Positions 9,494-18,691 of a DNA stretch of 64,000 bases are shown here, piece after piece (position 1 is the stretch's first letter; every line of letters starts with the position of its first letter). Source of the stretch: Spirosoma rhododendri (lineage in GTDB: Bacteria > Bacteroidota > Bacteroidia > Cytophagales > Spirosomataceae). The notes beneath the pieces were generated by a model, which made no database searches, had not been told where the DNA came from, and saw only the letters and a list, made by a program, of their open reading frames with translations. The stretch is from assembly GCF_012849055.1 (NCBI RefSeq), contig NZ_CP051677.1:3425001-3489000 (forward strand), read 5' to 3'. The position numbers and the translations under genes were made by a program.

Positions 9494-10063
9494 TCAATAG
9501 ATAAAGGGAAGTAAACGCCACGTATGCTTACTGTAGGCCGGGTAGCCAACAAATACGTGCTGCAAAAACTGCTCTTCCCGGCTTATTTTCACAGCGTATA
9601 TCGTAAACAAGATCAGCAAGCCAGTCAGGCTTGACCAGCTAAGTTGATACAGGGCAGTCCCTAACGCGGCTGAGAGGATACCGGTATAAATGGGGTTACG
9701 AATGTATTTGTAGGGCCCCCTGGTGACTAAGGTCTGCTTGGCTACCTGCTGAATGGCGCCACTCCAGTTATCAGCCAGCACGTGGCGTGCCCACGCCCCG
9801 AACAGCATACCCGTCAGCATCAAACCCATTCCTACTAAGTGCACCCAGTGCGGCACCCCGGCAAACGGTTTGTTGAACAACAGGGGTAGTGGATTGAGCA
9901 GCAGGATGAAGGATAGCACGACCAGCGCTACATGGATTCGCCGATACCAACTCGTGTCGGTTTGCTGTTGAACCTGCACACGCTGGCGCGTGGTATACCC
10001 CCATACGGCCCAGCCCAGCCAAAAGATGCCCCATGTGATGAGGGGAAAGTACGTAGTGATCAT
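9494..10063 (-). CDS. Isoprenylcysteine carboxylmethyltransferase-like membrane protein
   Basis: A 189-residue integral membrane protein with about five hydrophobic segments, starting MITTYFPLITWGIFWLGWAVWG. The C-terminal half has the methyltransferase signature of the ICMT/PEMT superfamily: TLVTRGPYKYIRNPIYTG, which lines the SAM site, followed by EEQFLQHVF and YPAYSKHTWRLLPFIY. Bacterial members methylate lipids or small molecules; they have no prenylated protein substrates, so the substrate is unknown. It has no same-strand partner close by. Confidence 0.8.
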   Translation of the reverse strand: MITTYFPLITWGIFWLGWAVWGYTTRQRVQVQQQTDTSWYRRIHVALVVLSFILLLNPLPLLFNKPFAGVPHWVHLVGMGLMLTGMLFGAWARHVLADNWSGAIQQVAKQTLVTRGPYKYIRNPIYTGILSAALGTALYQLSWSSLTGLLILFTIYAVKISREEQFLQHVFVGYPAYSKHTWRLLPFIY

Positions 10064-10449
10064 AGTGAGCGATGTGTTGAATACCGCTTACATAACTGAC
10101 GTAAACGCAACTTTGTGTTACCTACCGGCACCGTACTATCGTCGGTGGTCAGGCGGTTATAAGCTGTTACGAAGTTTTAACAAACCAGCGTTTGCTGAGA
10201 TTAGGCAAACAGTGGACTAGCCGTCGTCAACCTCAGTTCGGCTGGCGAAAAAGACGTTGATGACCACGCCCCAACGCCGTACATTCCGGTAGCAGCAACG
10301 ATCCTGACTCGGCAAGAATCTAGAACTGAGAATTCAGAACTCCCCACGCTCAAGCTGTAAGGACCAAACGGTAGGCTAACGCCCTCACTACTTGAGCACG
10401 TCTGCTATCTCATCTCGAATGCACTGAGCTCATCTGCCGTAAAAAGGAG
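10064..10449. other. Intergenic region, nothing recognised
   Basis: The stretch holds the upstream region of the minus-strand methyltransferase gene and the downstream region of the minus-strand kinase. I see no gene, clear terminator or repeat in it. Confidence 0.35.
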
Positions 10450-12093
10450 CTAGGCGGGCAGGTACACACAAAACGTAGCGCCCTGTCCGGGTTGACTACT
10501 AGCCGTTAGCGCCCCACCATGATTGGTTACCACTCGTTGGCAAATGGCTAAGCCAATGCCTGTACCAGCAAACTCAGTTTGCCTGTGCAAACGCTGAAAA
10601 ATTTGAAAAATACGATCCAGATATTTCTCATCGAAGCCAATGCCATTATCGCTGATCGTAATCCGATGATACGTTTCCGCGTGACGGGCAGGCTTCACGT
10701 TGGGCAGCAGATCGCTGAACGCAACTAGTTGCGCTTGTATGACTATGTTAGGAACAGCAGGAGTTCCACGTTGATCGACGCGGCTGAACTTGAGCGCGTT
10801 GGTGAGCAGGTTCTGAAACAGCTGACCTAGCTGAAGCGCATCGCCCATTACGACGGGCAGGGGAGCCCTGTCAACGACCGCCTGTGTCTCGCTGAGTAGT
10901 AGCTCCAGATCGACCAATGTCTGATCCAGAATATCGTTTAGTGGCACACGCATGGCGACCGGCTGGCTGGTAGCAATGCGCGAAAAGGTTAACAAGTCCC
11001 GAATTAGCCTCGACATCCGACCCGCTGCCGACTGCATGCGTTCCAGGTAATCGACGCCTTCCCCCAACTGGGTGGCATGCCGATTCTTGAGTAGATCGCC
11101 AAACTGCTGAATCTTACGCAGGGGTTCCTGCAAATCATGCGAAGCAACGTAAGCAAACTCCTGTAGGCTATCGTTCGACCGCTTTAGCTGGTCATTAGCC
11201 TGGGCTAGTTCGCGTGTGCGCTGTTCCACCCGATGCTCTAACTCCTTCGACAACAGCCGGTAGCGCTGCTCGCTTTCCCGCAGCGCTACTACTTGTGCCG
11301 TCACGTCAGTAGCTGTACTAAGCACCCCGTAGATGTTGCCGTCGTGCGCGTATACCGGCTGATACGCCAGGTTGAACCACAATTCCTGCCGGTGCCCGTT
11401 GACGACTCCGTGTATTTGGGTGGCGGGTTGCTGATAAGACTCCCCGGTGTCGTAGATGCGTTGGAGCAGTTCAACAGCGGGTTCCGTTGCCAGGTTAGTC
11501 AGTACCTGCTGTAGCGGCTGACCGACCACCGATTCATCGGTTCCCCAAAGGCGTAGCATGGGTGTGTTGACTGTTTCGATGACGATATCCCGGCCGGCAA
11601 ACAGTGCCGTAGCGTTTGGCGAATCGAGCACTAAACTCCGAAGACGCGCTTTGTTGATTTCGAGTTGCTGGCGTGTCTGCACCTGCGCCGTCACATCGCG
11701 CATGACCCCGGACAGGCGATAGGCGGCTCCGACAATGTCTATGTAGGCCCTGCCCTGGGCATGAATCCAGCGAGTCTGGTCGGGCTGATGCTCACTGGTC
11801 CGAAACAACGCATCGAAGTAGCCCGCCGAGGAGGGGTCCAGGCAGGCGTCGATGGCCTGGTCAACACGCGGCCGGTCTTCCTGGTGAACCAGCACCAAGA
11901 ACTGCTCGTAGTCGACGACGTCGTGACCGTCGAAAGCGCAAAGCTCCTGACAACGCTTGTCCCACCACACGCGTTGATGGGCGACGTCCAGGTTCCAGGT
12001 GCCCACCTGCGCTGCCTGAATAGCGTACCTCAGTCGTTGCTGCTCGGCCTGATGGCCCGACCAGAAAGGGAATAACGTATCTTGTTCGGTCAT
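10450..12093 (-). CDS. PAS sensor histidine kinase, next to the BLUF gene
   Basis: A 547-residue soluble kinase. PAS domain 1 spans about 20-135 (AAQVGTWNLDV, then a PAC end GVMRDVTAQ) and PAS domain 2 about 150-270 (SPNATALFAGRD, then GVLSTATDVTAQ). A coiled coil follows (about 270-312), then phospho-acceptor H320 in VASHDLQEPLRKI and the ATPase domain (about 405-547) with NLLTNALKF, DNGIGFDEKY and GTGIGLAI. There is no receiver or output domain. It lies 87 bases downstream of the BLUF gene on the same strand and could be cotranscribed, so BLUF may modulate this kinase; that link is inference from position. It is a close paralogue of the interrupted kinase at 316-2163 over the kinase core. 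Confidence 0.9.
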   Translation of the reverse strand: MTEQDTLFPFWSGHQAEQQRLRYAIQAAQVGTWNLDVAHQRVWWDKRCQELCAFDGHDVVDYEQFLVLVHQEDRPRVDQAIDACLDPSSAGYFDALFRTSEHQPDQTRWIHAQGRAYIDIVGAAYRLSGVMRDVTAQVQTRQQLEINKARLRSLVLDSPNATALFAGRDIVIETVNTPMLRLWGTDESVVGQPLQQVLTNLATEPAVELLQRIYDTGESYQQPATQIHGVVNGHRQELWFNLAYQPVYAHDGNIYGVLSTATDVTAQVVALRESEQRYRLLSKELEHRVEQRTRELAQANDQLKRSNDSLQEFAYVASHDLQEPLRKIQQFGDLLKNRHATQLGEGVDYLERMQSAAGRMSRLIRDLLTFSRIATSQPVAMRVPLNDILDQTLVDLELLLSETQAVVDRAPLPVVMGDALQLGQLFQNLLTNALKFSRVDQRGTPAVPNIVIQAQLVAFSDLLPNVKPARHAETYHRITISDNGIGFDEKYLDRIFQIFQRLHRQTEFAGTGIGLAICQRVVTNHGGALTASSQPGQGATFCVYLPA

Positions 12094-12180
12094 GAAGTGA
12101 CGGGGCTCAAGTGCGTATAGAGTGAACCGACTTGGCGCTGGCTTTAATCACTAGTTGACGCTGTGTGTAGGCTGGTAGTG

Positions 12181-12615
12181 CTATGTATTTGCACGCTGGC
12201 GACTGTTAAGGTCAAAAAAACCGCGCAGCATGCGCACAACCACCGGCTGGTCGATGTCCCAGGCTGACTCGTGCTGTGGATCGATGGAAATAATGTCCTG
12301 CACTTCTGCGTACTGATGAGTGGTCAGTGTTTCATATCCCATGTACCAATGGCTGAACAGGCGCTGGGTAATGGGCCGATGGATAACGGTGCGAACATCG
12401 GTGTGACGGGGGTCCGCCTGAATACTGTTATAAAGGGCTTCAACGGCTTGTTGCTGGCCTTCCAGCACCTGTACTATATGCCCGTTTATGTAGAGCAATA
12501 CGCCCGTAATGCCCAACCGGGCATTCTTATCCCGACTAAAGTCGACAATGTCAACAACGATTTGTTCGGTGGTTGTTTCGACGGCGGAACTAAAGTAAGT
12601 GATGCAATAATCCAT
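12181..12615 (-). CDS. BLUF-domain blue-light photoreceptor, short stand-alone type
   Basis: A 144-residue protein that is almost all BLUF domain, which binds FAD and signals through a light-driven rearrangement of hydrogen bonds. The key residues are visible: Tyr7 in ITYFSSAV, Asn31 in RDKNARLGITGVLLY, Gln49 in HIVQVLEG, and the Trp90-x-Met92 pair in SHWYMGYE. The family segment ADPRHTDV is also present. The extra C-terminal 40 residues (WDIDQPVVVRMLRGFF) are the capping helices of short BLUF proteins, which lack their own output domain and act by binding partners. The kinase downstream on the same strand is the obvious candidate partner. The photoactive residues all look functional. Confidence 0.9.
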   Translation of the reverse strand: MDYCITYFSSAVETTTEQIVVDIVDFSRDKNARLGITGVLLYINGHIVQVLEGQQQAVEALYNSIQADPRHTDVRTVIHRPITQRLFSHWYMGYETLTTHQYAEVQDIISIDPQHESAWDIDQPVVVRMLRGFFDLNSRQRANT

Positions 12616-12924
12616 GTTGCTTGGTAAACTACGCTATTAACTAAACTGCTTCTGTGCGCTATGATTGGGGCGAGGTTGACCATAATATATGCATCGTGAT
12701 CAAGCACACCGGTGAATAAGTAGGCTATACTCTTTATAAGGGATACAACCAGTCCAAACGCTGGATGTTAGCCATGACAATAAATTTAGGCTATCGTTGC
12801 GCAATGTGTCGATCATCAAAAGCGACAACCGTTGCTCAGGCGTCTTAATCGCCCATTCCGGAGTAAAAACGGGAGTAGCGATGTAGCTCGGCAAGGCCGT
12901 CGCGGATAGCTGCCTGAATCCATT
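12616..12924. other. Intergenic region upstream of the BLUF gene
   Basis: It should hold the BLUF promoter. The nearest match on the minus strand is TAGTTTAC about 15 bases before the start codon, a poor fit to TAnnTTTG. No gene is supported; a 64-codon minus-strand frame (12700-12894) has no recognisable features. Confidence 0.3.
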
Positions 12925-13317
12925 AATCGAGTCGGATGAGGATGTTGCTTCTTGTATAGCCAGCGTAACAGCGCATTCATTTCCGGAGGCTACTGTTATC
13001 GAACCAGTACAATCAGTGAATCAATCCGTCATCTGGAAAATCGAACTGTTGCCCCCCGGCTGATCCTGGCAGCTAGCTACAAGCGGCACAATACTTCTCC
13101 GGGATATGAATTAGAGGCTTTTACGGGGCATCCACTCGTTCTGGGCCGTCCTGTGCTGCTGCTGGAGTACGGCGGCAACACGACTGAAGTGAGCCAGTAT
13201 TATCAGCAGGGCATTGCAGCCTACCACACAAAGCCTGAAACGGATGGTGACTGGAAAGCTCTTTTGACCGCCATCCGTAGTTTCTGGTTCGTACAGGCTC
13301 GGTTGCTACCTCAGTAG
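12925..13317 (+). pseudogene. Decayed response-regulator receiver-domain gene
   Basis: One frame begins IESDEDVASCIASVTAHSFP and then loses similarity near 12990. The next frame continues SESIRHLENRTVAPRLILA, GYELEAFTGHPLVLGRPVLLLEYGG, YYQQGIAAYHTKPETDGDWKALLTAIRSFWF. Together these give the acidic start (ESDED), the switch region and the conserved lysine (HTKP) of a stand-alone receiver of the kind common in Cytophagales, about 125 residues long. The position of the phospho-acceptor Asp reads LILAASYK, so it appears lost. The frame change, the lack of an ATG and the lost Asp together argue for a dead gene. Confidence 0.55.
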
Positions 13318-13514
13318 CCAAAGCGGCAAACACCGCTACACACCGGATGACAGTGATCACCACATCGAGTATCGCACGAATACAGATTCAAGCGCTCCTT
13401 CGTCTTACAGGGTAGGGTGTGCCAGTCCATTTGTTTGTCGACAGCCATCAACAGGAAAAGCAAGATTGTCAAAAAGTGGCTTATGAGTTAATGCTGTGCG
13501 CTTCCCCGGTTAGT

Positions 13515-13721
13515 TTACCCGACATACTTGTTCAGTATAGACCACGCCAGCAGTACCGCAATTGCCCCGTACATAAAAGCCGCCATTGTACACTTGACCC
13601 GGCAAAAACTACCCTCTTTGGTTAACACAGCCTGGCGCGTGAAGGCAACCGTTAAGCTGACTTGTAGTAAGAAGGCCACCACTGCCATAAAAGTAGCCTG
13701 GGCCAATAACACCACTGACAT
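13515..13721 (-). CDS. Possible small two-helix membrane protein
   Basis: A 68-residue frame with two hydrophobic stretches (VVLLAQATFMAVVAFLLQVSL and MYGAIAVLLAWSIL) separated by a basic, Cys-containing loop. I recognise no family. Two well-formed membrane helices in a short frame are unlikely but not impossible by chance, and the overlapping plus-strand frame looks worse. No promoter or ribosome site decides the matter, so this is a tentative gene. Confidence 0.3.
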   Translation of the reverse strand: MSVVLLAQATFMAVVAFLLQVSLTVAFTRQAVLTKEGSFCRVKCTMAAFMYGAIAVLLAWSILNKYVG

Positions 13722-13904
13722 AAGGACGAAGACGTTTATGAGCGGTTAACCTATTTCAGGCACATAGGGGCAGGAAACAGAATGAATTTATCGTAAAATT
13801 TATGTACTGCGTACAGCTTAGTACGGTATTCTTGGTGGTGCCAATTTTTCAAACCCATATTGCCTGCCAGCAACAGTTTGCTTCGGTGTCATCTACCCGA
13901 TCTT

Positions 13905-14365
13905 TTAGCTCTGCGGACTAACCACGTCGCTGTTGGCTAGTTTCGGCGCATTCGGGCGCATGAGGTAACGTCGAACGGGTACGTCGATGTAAGTCAGTAC
14001 CAGATAGGCCAGTACGATGATTCCGGTTGCGGCCAACGGGACGACAATACGTAACTGATCCGGGGTTGGCTTTTCAGCCTCTACATAACTCAAAAAGATC
14101 CACAAAAACGGGTAGTGTATTACGTAAAGCGGATACGACAGATCCCCCAGTTTTTTACACATGCTGCTCCAGAACGTGCTCGTCGTTGTAGCGGCTCCCA
14201 GGGCGATCAGAAACGGGCAATAAAATTCTTGCTGTAGTCAGGGACCACAAATTCCATGAAATGGAAAATAAGCACACTGATAGCGGCAACCCCGCGCAAT
14301 CCATCGAGTACTTGAAAATGAGGTTTGGTCGCCAATCGGGTCGGCGCATAGCTTGTACTAATCAT
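13905..14365 (-). pseudogene. Acyltransferase family 3 membrane protein with internal deletion
   Basis: The minus strand begins MISTSYAPTRLATKPHFQVLDGLRGVAAISVLIFHFMEF, the start of an OafA/YrhL-type O-acyltransferase with its first membrane helix. After PDYSKNFIA the sequence jumps, with a frame change at about 14214, to PFLIALGAATTTSTFWSS and CKKLGDLSYPLYVIHYPFLWIFL, the last part of the same family (catalytic-domain end and final helices), ending at 13905. Family members are about 350-390 residues; fewer than 155 codons remain, so roughly 200 codons have been deleted. The two ends lie in the right order and orientation, which indicates one deletion event. These enzymes acylate surface sugars, so the strain would have lost one such modification. 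Confidence 0.75.
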
Positions 14366-14950
14366 CAGGTTGTTTTGGTCTGCGTAGTAGCGTAGTGCAC
14401 CGTTCTCATGCACGTTTTTTTGAGCTTGTATTCACGAAACAGGGTCACAAGCGAATACCGGTCTATCCCGTCTTGGGTGACCAGCAACAGACATGTGTGC
14501 GAATAGTCCGCACGGATTGGGTAAACAGAAGTAAACAGGGGACTCCCCAGCCACGGGATGTGGCTGCTTTCTTAGTGACAGTGCTGACCCGGGGCGGGTC
14601 AACTTTTTGTATCAGGGGGGAGTAAGTTGGGGCATGAGTCTGTCAAGTGACAGACAAAGATTAAAAACAGATTAACAACTGGTTGTTCGCTAACCGGAAA
14701 AGAGCGGATTACTTATCTAGTGGCCTTATCGACTATGAAGACATATCATGCCTGTCTTTGGCTATCAACGTCTTTTAAAGCGCCTATTGGTTGAGGCAGT
14801 GCTACTTATGAATCAGTAATGTATCGTTTCTTCTCGCCAGGCCAGATATCGATAGACCGTTGTCCGGCTTGGATGAACGAGTTGGCAACTCTCCAGAATC
14901 GTATGGGTAGTCAGGCCATGCATGGTTTTGACAGCCACCGTCAGCAACGC
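14366..14950. other. Intergenic region, no supported gene
   Basis: It lies between two minus-strand genes. The part near 14640-14720 is AT-richer, with AAGTGACAGACAAAGATTAAAA-like sequence, and may carry the promoter of the decayed acyltransferase gene. I see no gene, clear terminator or repeat. Confidence 0.3.
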
Positions 14951-16483
14951 TTACAAGCTTTCCACCTGTTGCTTGACCCGGTCGGCCTGTTCGAGCAGCG
15001 CCGACTGCTCCCCGGGGGACATCTTATCCCACAGCCGATACATCATCTTCACCCGGGGATTGCTTTCCAGCCGCGACCGGTGCCGGTCGTAAAAGTCCCA
15101 ATACAGACTGTTGAAAGGGCACGCCCGCTCGCCGACTTTTACGTCTTTTTTGTAAAAACACGATTTGCAATACGGACTCATTCGGTTGATGTAGCTCGCC
15201 GACGACACGTAGGGTTTGGTGCCAATCACACCGCCGTCCGCAAACTGGCTCATGCCCCGTACGTTGGTGATCTCCACCCATTCGATCGCGTCGATGTAGA
15301 CGCCCAGATACCAGGCATCGACCGCGTCGGGGTGCACCCCCAGCAGCAAGGCAAAATTACCCGTAATCATCAACCGGTGGATGTGGTGGGCGTAGGCATA
15401 ATCCAGTGAGTGGCTCAGGGCTACGTGCAGGCAGTTCATGCGCGTTTCCCCGGTCCAGTACCAGCCGGGCAGCGCAGCCGTATGATTGAACGTGTTGAGC
15501 CCGGCAAAACCGGGCATTTTGGCCCAATACACCCCCCGCATATATTCACGCCAGCCCAGAATCTGCCGCACAAACCCCTCGATCTGGGCGTAGCTGATTC
15601 GCTCCGGGTCGGCCTGCCAGGCGGCAATAGCGGAGTTGATAACCTCGCGGGGTGAGATCAACTTGGTGTTCAGACCGAAGGACAGCCGCGCGTGAAAGAG
15701 CGACCATTCCGTAGGGTGCATCGCGTCCTGGTAGGTACCAAATCGGGCTAAACAGTCGGCATTGAAAAACGCCAGCACCTCCAGAAACTCCGCCCGCGTG
15801 ACAGGCCAGATAAAGTGCGTCGGATCAAGGCGCCCCATGGTTTTTACGCCCTGTCGCTCCAGCAGCTGCACCAGCTCCGTTACATCCCGGACGAAAAGCT
15901 TGGGCGGCACAATAGTCAGATTTTTGGGTAACGGCTGGCGGTTCGCTTCATCATAGTTCCATTGGCCGGTCAAAGGCGTACCAGGGGGTTGCATCAGCAC
16001 ATTGTGTCGCTGACGGAGCTTCCGGTAAAAGAATTCCATGATGAACTTCTTTGCGCCATAGTGCCGCGCCAGTTCATCGCGGGTAGTGTAAAAATGTTCC
16101 GTATCCTGGACACCCGTGGGATGGGGAATTGAGGCACAAAATTCAGCGAGCTGTTGGTCTAGCCGGTACTCATCGGGCAGCAGATACTCGAAGCGGTCGA
16201 TGCCGTATTCGGTTAGCAGTTGAGTCAGGTTTTGGGTCAGCGACTGGGTATTCCGGGGGTCGTCCAGGGTTCGGTAGTCAACCCGATGACCCGCTGCTCG
16301 AAGCGCATCGGCAAAGTGGCGCATGGCCAGAAAAAACGCGATCACCTTTTGTTGGTGATGCTCGGCATAGTCGGTTTCCTGCCGGAGTTCCATGAGGGTA
16401 TAGATCACATCGGGATCAGGGGCGCGGAACCACGAATGGTTGCTATTTAACTGATCGCCGAGGATTAATCGAAGCGTTTTCAT
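14951..16483 (-). CDS. FeS-type cryptochrome/(6-4) photolyase (PhrB/CryB clade)
   Basis: A 510-residue flavoprotein of the deoxyribodipyrimidine photolyase-related family. Known members (Agrobacterium PhrB, Rhodobacter CryB) bind FAD, an antenna pigment and a 4Fe-4S cluster, and repair (6-4) photoproducts with light. The N-terminal Rossmann part starts MKTLRLILGDQLN. The FAD-binding helical domain has VRQILGWREYMRGVYW, and MITGNFALLLGVHPDAVDAW. Four cluster cysteines are recognisable: one in RMNCLHVALSH, two in SPYCKSCFYKK and one in GERACPFN. The ATG before KTLRLILGDQ was chosen; an in-frame start 28 codons earlier would add a low-complexity leader not typical of the family. BLUF and PAS kinase genes lie about 2-4 kb away on the same strand, with only broken or doubtful genes between. 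Confidence 0.92.
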   Translation of the reverse strand: MKTLRLILGDQLNSNHSWFRAPDPDVIYTLMELRQETDYAEHHQQKVIAFFLAMRHFADALRAAGHRVDYRTLDDPRNTQSLTQNLTQLLTEYGIDRFEYLLPDEYRLDQQLAEFCASIPHPTGVQDTEHFYTTRDELARHYGAKKFIMEFFYRKLRQRHNVLMQPPGTPLTGQWNYDEANRQPLPKNLTIVPPKLFVRDVTELVQLLERQGVKTMGRLDPTHFIWPVTRAEFLEVLAFFNADCLARFGTYQDAMHPTEWSLFHARLSFGLNTKLISPREVINSAIAAWQADPERISYAQIEGFVRQILGWREYMRGVYWAKMPGFAGLNTFNHTAALPGWYWTGETRMNCLHVALSHSLDYAYAHHIHRLMITGNFALLLGVHPDAVDAWYLGVYIDAIEWVEITNVRGMSQFADGGVIGTKPYVSSASYINRMSPYCKSCFYKKDVKVGERACPFNSLYWDFYDRHRSRLESNPRVKMMYRLWDKMSPGEQSALLEQADRVKQQVESL

Positions 16484-16791
16484 GGGGTTGTCATTGGGGG
16501 CGGCAGATTGACCGGATGCTGCCTGATTTAGTGGCCGTTTAGTGGGCGTCTCAAGGGTCGTAAGCAAACCAACCGTTCGTCAGGCCCACACTAGTTGTCA
16601 CTAGACTGGCTGTGGACTGATTTGGTTTAGCCAGTTCCTGTAGACTGGGAGCTGGCTGGACGGGCGCTTAAAGAGGGAGGAGACAAACCTTCAGTAACCT
16701 ATAGTTATGATACTCAGGTCAAATCAACTAAGTTAGCCTTAGCGGCATGCATCACTGCACATATACTACGAGAGCGTATAAACCGGCTAAA
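16484..16791. other. Divergent intergenic region between photolyase and NamZ-like genes
   Basis: It must carry promoters in both directions. No good TAnnTTTG box with correctly spaced TTTG was found, and no repeat or gene is seen. Confidence 0.3.
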
Positions 16792-18021
16792 ATGATAAAA
16801 TTTACTACCCTGCTTTTTTTTACGATTCTGGCAATCATCACCAGGCAAGGTCCCGTGCGACTGGCATCCCCAATCCACACTACAACCAATAAAAAGGAAA
16901 TTAGTACGGGCGCCGACCAGACGGAGAACTATTTACCTTATCTACGAGGAAAGCGAATTGGCCTGGTGGCCAATCAGAGTTCCAGAATCGGCCAGAAAAG
17001 CAGTGTAGATAGTCTGGTGAGCCTTGGGATCAAGATTGTAAAAGTGTTCGGCCCGGAGCACGGGTTCAGAGGCAATGCCAGTAATGGAGCAGCAGTAGGT
17101 AATGAGAACGATGCCAAAACGGGCGTTCCGATTATATCGTTATACGGCAAAAATGAGAAACCAACACCAGAACAGCTGGCCGATATCGATCTGATGGTGT
17201 TTGATATTCAGGATGTAGGCTGCCGCTACTATACCAATATCAACACGCTCGAGTATGTGATGGAAGCGTGCTCAGAAAACAACAAAGAGTTGCTCATTCT
17301 TGACCGGCCCAATCCGAATGCCTATGTCGTCGACGGGCCGGTCATGACGGATGATAAATTCAAATCAGCTATAGGAATCCACCATACGCCCATGACTCAT
17401 GGTATGACCATAGGCGAGTTTGCCCGCTATTTAAACGGGGAAGGGTATCTGGAGAAGCCATGTAACATAAGGATTATAAAAGTGGCCAACTACGGTCATG
17501 CTATGGCTTATGTACTGCCCACACCGCCCTCCCCAAATCTAAACTCGCAGCAAGCGGTACTGCTTTTCCCAAGCTTATGTATGTTCGAAGGAACCGCCAT
17601 CAATGAAGGCCGGGGCACGTACAGGCCATTTACTATGTTGGGAGCACCCGCTTTGAAGGGCAAGTATTCCTTCTCCTACAAACCGGTCAGTATTGCCGGC
17701 ATGAGTGAGCGGCCAACTCACAGGGACTCGATCTGTTATGGTCTCGACCTTGGCAAGTATGACATAAATCAGTTGCGGAAGAGCCGTCAGATTAATTTAT
17801 CCTGGGTCATTGAACTCTACAGGGCTTATCCCGACAAAGGCAATTTCTTTACTCCGGGCAGAACCAACGATGTATCAGCCTTCGATTTACGAATAGGAAC
17901 GGATCAACTCAGAAAACAGCTAATTGCGGGCGTTTCTGAAGCTGATATTAGAAAAAGCTGGGAGCCTGGCTTGCAAACATTTAAGGCGATACGGGCAAAG
18001 TATCTTTTATATCCAGACTAA
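16792..18021 (+). CDS. Exo-beta-N-acetylmuramidase NamZ-like (DUF1343, GH171)
   Basis: A 409-residue exported enzyme of the DUF1343 family. The characterised member, NamZ, removes terminal MurNAc from peptidoglycan fragments, a step in cell-wall recycling or scavenging. Family motifs include GKRIGLVANQSS, KVFGPEHGFRG, FDIQDVGCRYYTNINTLEY, ILDRPNPN, HTPMTHGMTIGEFA, PSLCMFEGTAINEGRGT and the C-terminal WEPGLQTFKAIRAKYLLYP. The start at MIKFTTLLFFTIL gives a clean signal peptide; an ATG 15 codons earlier would put a polar leader in front. It stands alone; no MurNAc kinase, etherase or transporter gene is seen next to it. Confidence 0.9.
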   Translation: MIKFTTLLFFTILAIITRQGPVRLASPIHTTTNKKEISTGADQTENYLPYLRGKRIGLVANQSSRIGQKSSVDSLVSLGIKIVKVFGPEHGFRGNASNGAAVGNENDAKTGVPIISLYGKNEKPTPEQLADIDLMVFDIQDVGCRYYTNINTLEYVMEACSENNKELLILDRPNPNAYVVDGPVMTDDKFKSAIGIHHTPMTHGMTIGEFARYLNGEGYLEKPCNIRIIKVANYGHAMAYVLPTPPSPNLNSQQAVLLFPSLCMFEGTAINEGRGTYRPFTMLGAPALKGKYSFSYKPVSIAGMSERPTHRDSICYGLDLGKYDINQLRKSRQINLSWVIELYRAYPDKGNFFTPGRTNDVSAFDLRIGTDQLRKQLIAGVSEADIRKSWEPGLQTFKAIRAKYLLYPD

Positions 18022-18349
18022 GTAATTAGCTTTTTCCAACCGGAGCAGGCCTACCCCAATACCTGTTTAAGGTGTTCTTGGTCAATAGTAGTTTACGGTT
18101 TGAATCTGATTCTCAAACAGTCCGTCAATCAGTGGCCGGCTCATAATCATCAGACGATCGAAACCTGCTTATTCACGAATGTTCCTCTGCCCCAAAGTGG
18201 AGCACGGTATTCTAAGAGGCACGTTTTCAGCAGCAGTTCCCGGTATAAGCTTTGCCTGTATGTATAAAGCAAACTGCTTAATGCGGGAACTGAGATTAGG
18301 GTTACAATGAGGCCAATGTGATGTGTCTGCTATCTAAGACAATATACAC
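18022..18349. other. Intergenic region, nothing recognised
   Basis: It follows the NamZ-like gene. No terminator hairpin, repeat or recognisable gene remnant was found. Confidence 0.3.
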
Positions 18350-18691
18350 TCAAACGGCCATCCGTTGGTGATAACGTTGTGAAACGGGTGCCCGTCTCAA
18401 ATTTCGGGCCGGACGCCGATCGCTGCTTGTGACTGACCAACCCGTTAACAGTGTTTCAATTAGAGCCATCAGCGTAGGCTGACCTTCAAGCCGGTGCATT
18501 GTTACTGACCCAAACCAGCTAACCTGTATAAGTTGGGCCGCGCGGTGGTTGGGATGGTTGGGGTAACTGACGAAAGCCTGCTTACCGTCAGGTGTTATGA
18601 AATGGACGTCTATGAACCGGGGAGCATCAACGAATGTCGGATAGACATACCGATATCGGCCAGGGGTGGGGCTAGTAGAGGATATGTTCAT
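18350..18691 (-). CDS. Hypothetical protein
   Basis: A 113-residue frame without recognisable family. The middle (FIDVHFITPDGKQAFVSYP, SWFGSVTMHRLEGQPTLMALIETLL) looks like real protein with strand and helix patterning, while the last 25 residues are Arg-rich and disordered. It has no signal peptide or membrane segment and no close neighbours. Either a small orphan gene or a chance frame; the antisense frame is shorter and poorer. Confidence 0.35.
   Translation of the reverse strand: MNISSTSPTPGRYRYVYPTFVDAPRFIDVHFITPDGKQAFVSYPNHPNHRAAQLIQVSWFGSVTMHRLEGQPTLMALIETLLTGWSVTSSDRRPARNLRRAPVSQRYHQRMAV

Noticed and set aside
14395..14625. 76-codon plus-strand frame upstream of the photolyase gene
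   Set aside because: No domain or composition support; probably chance.
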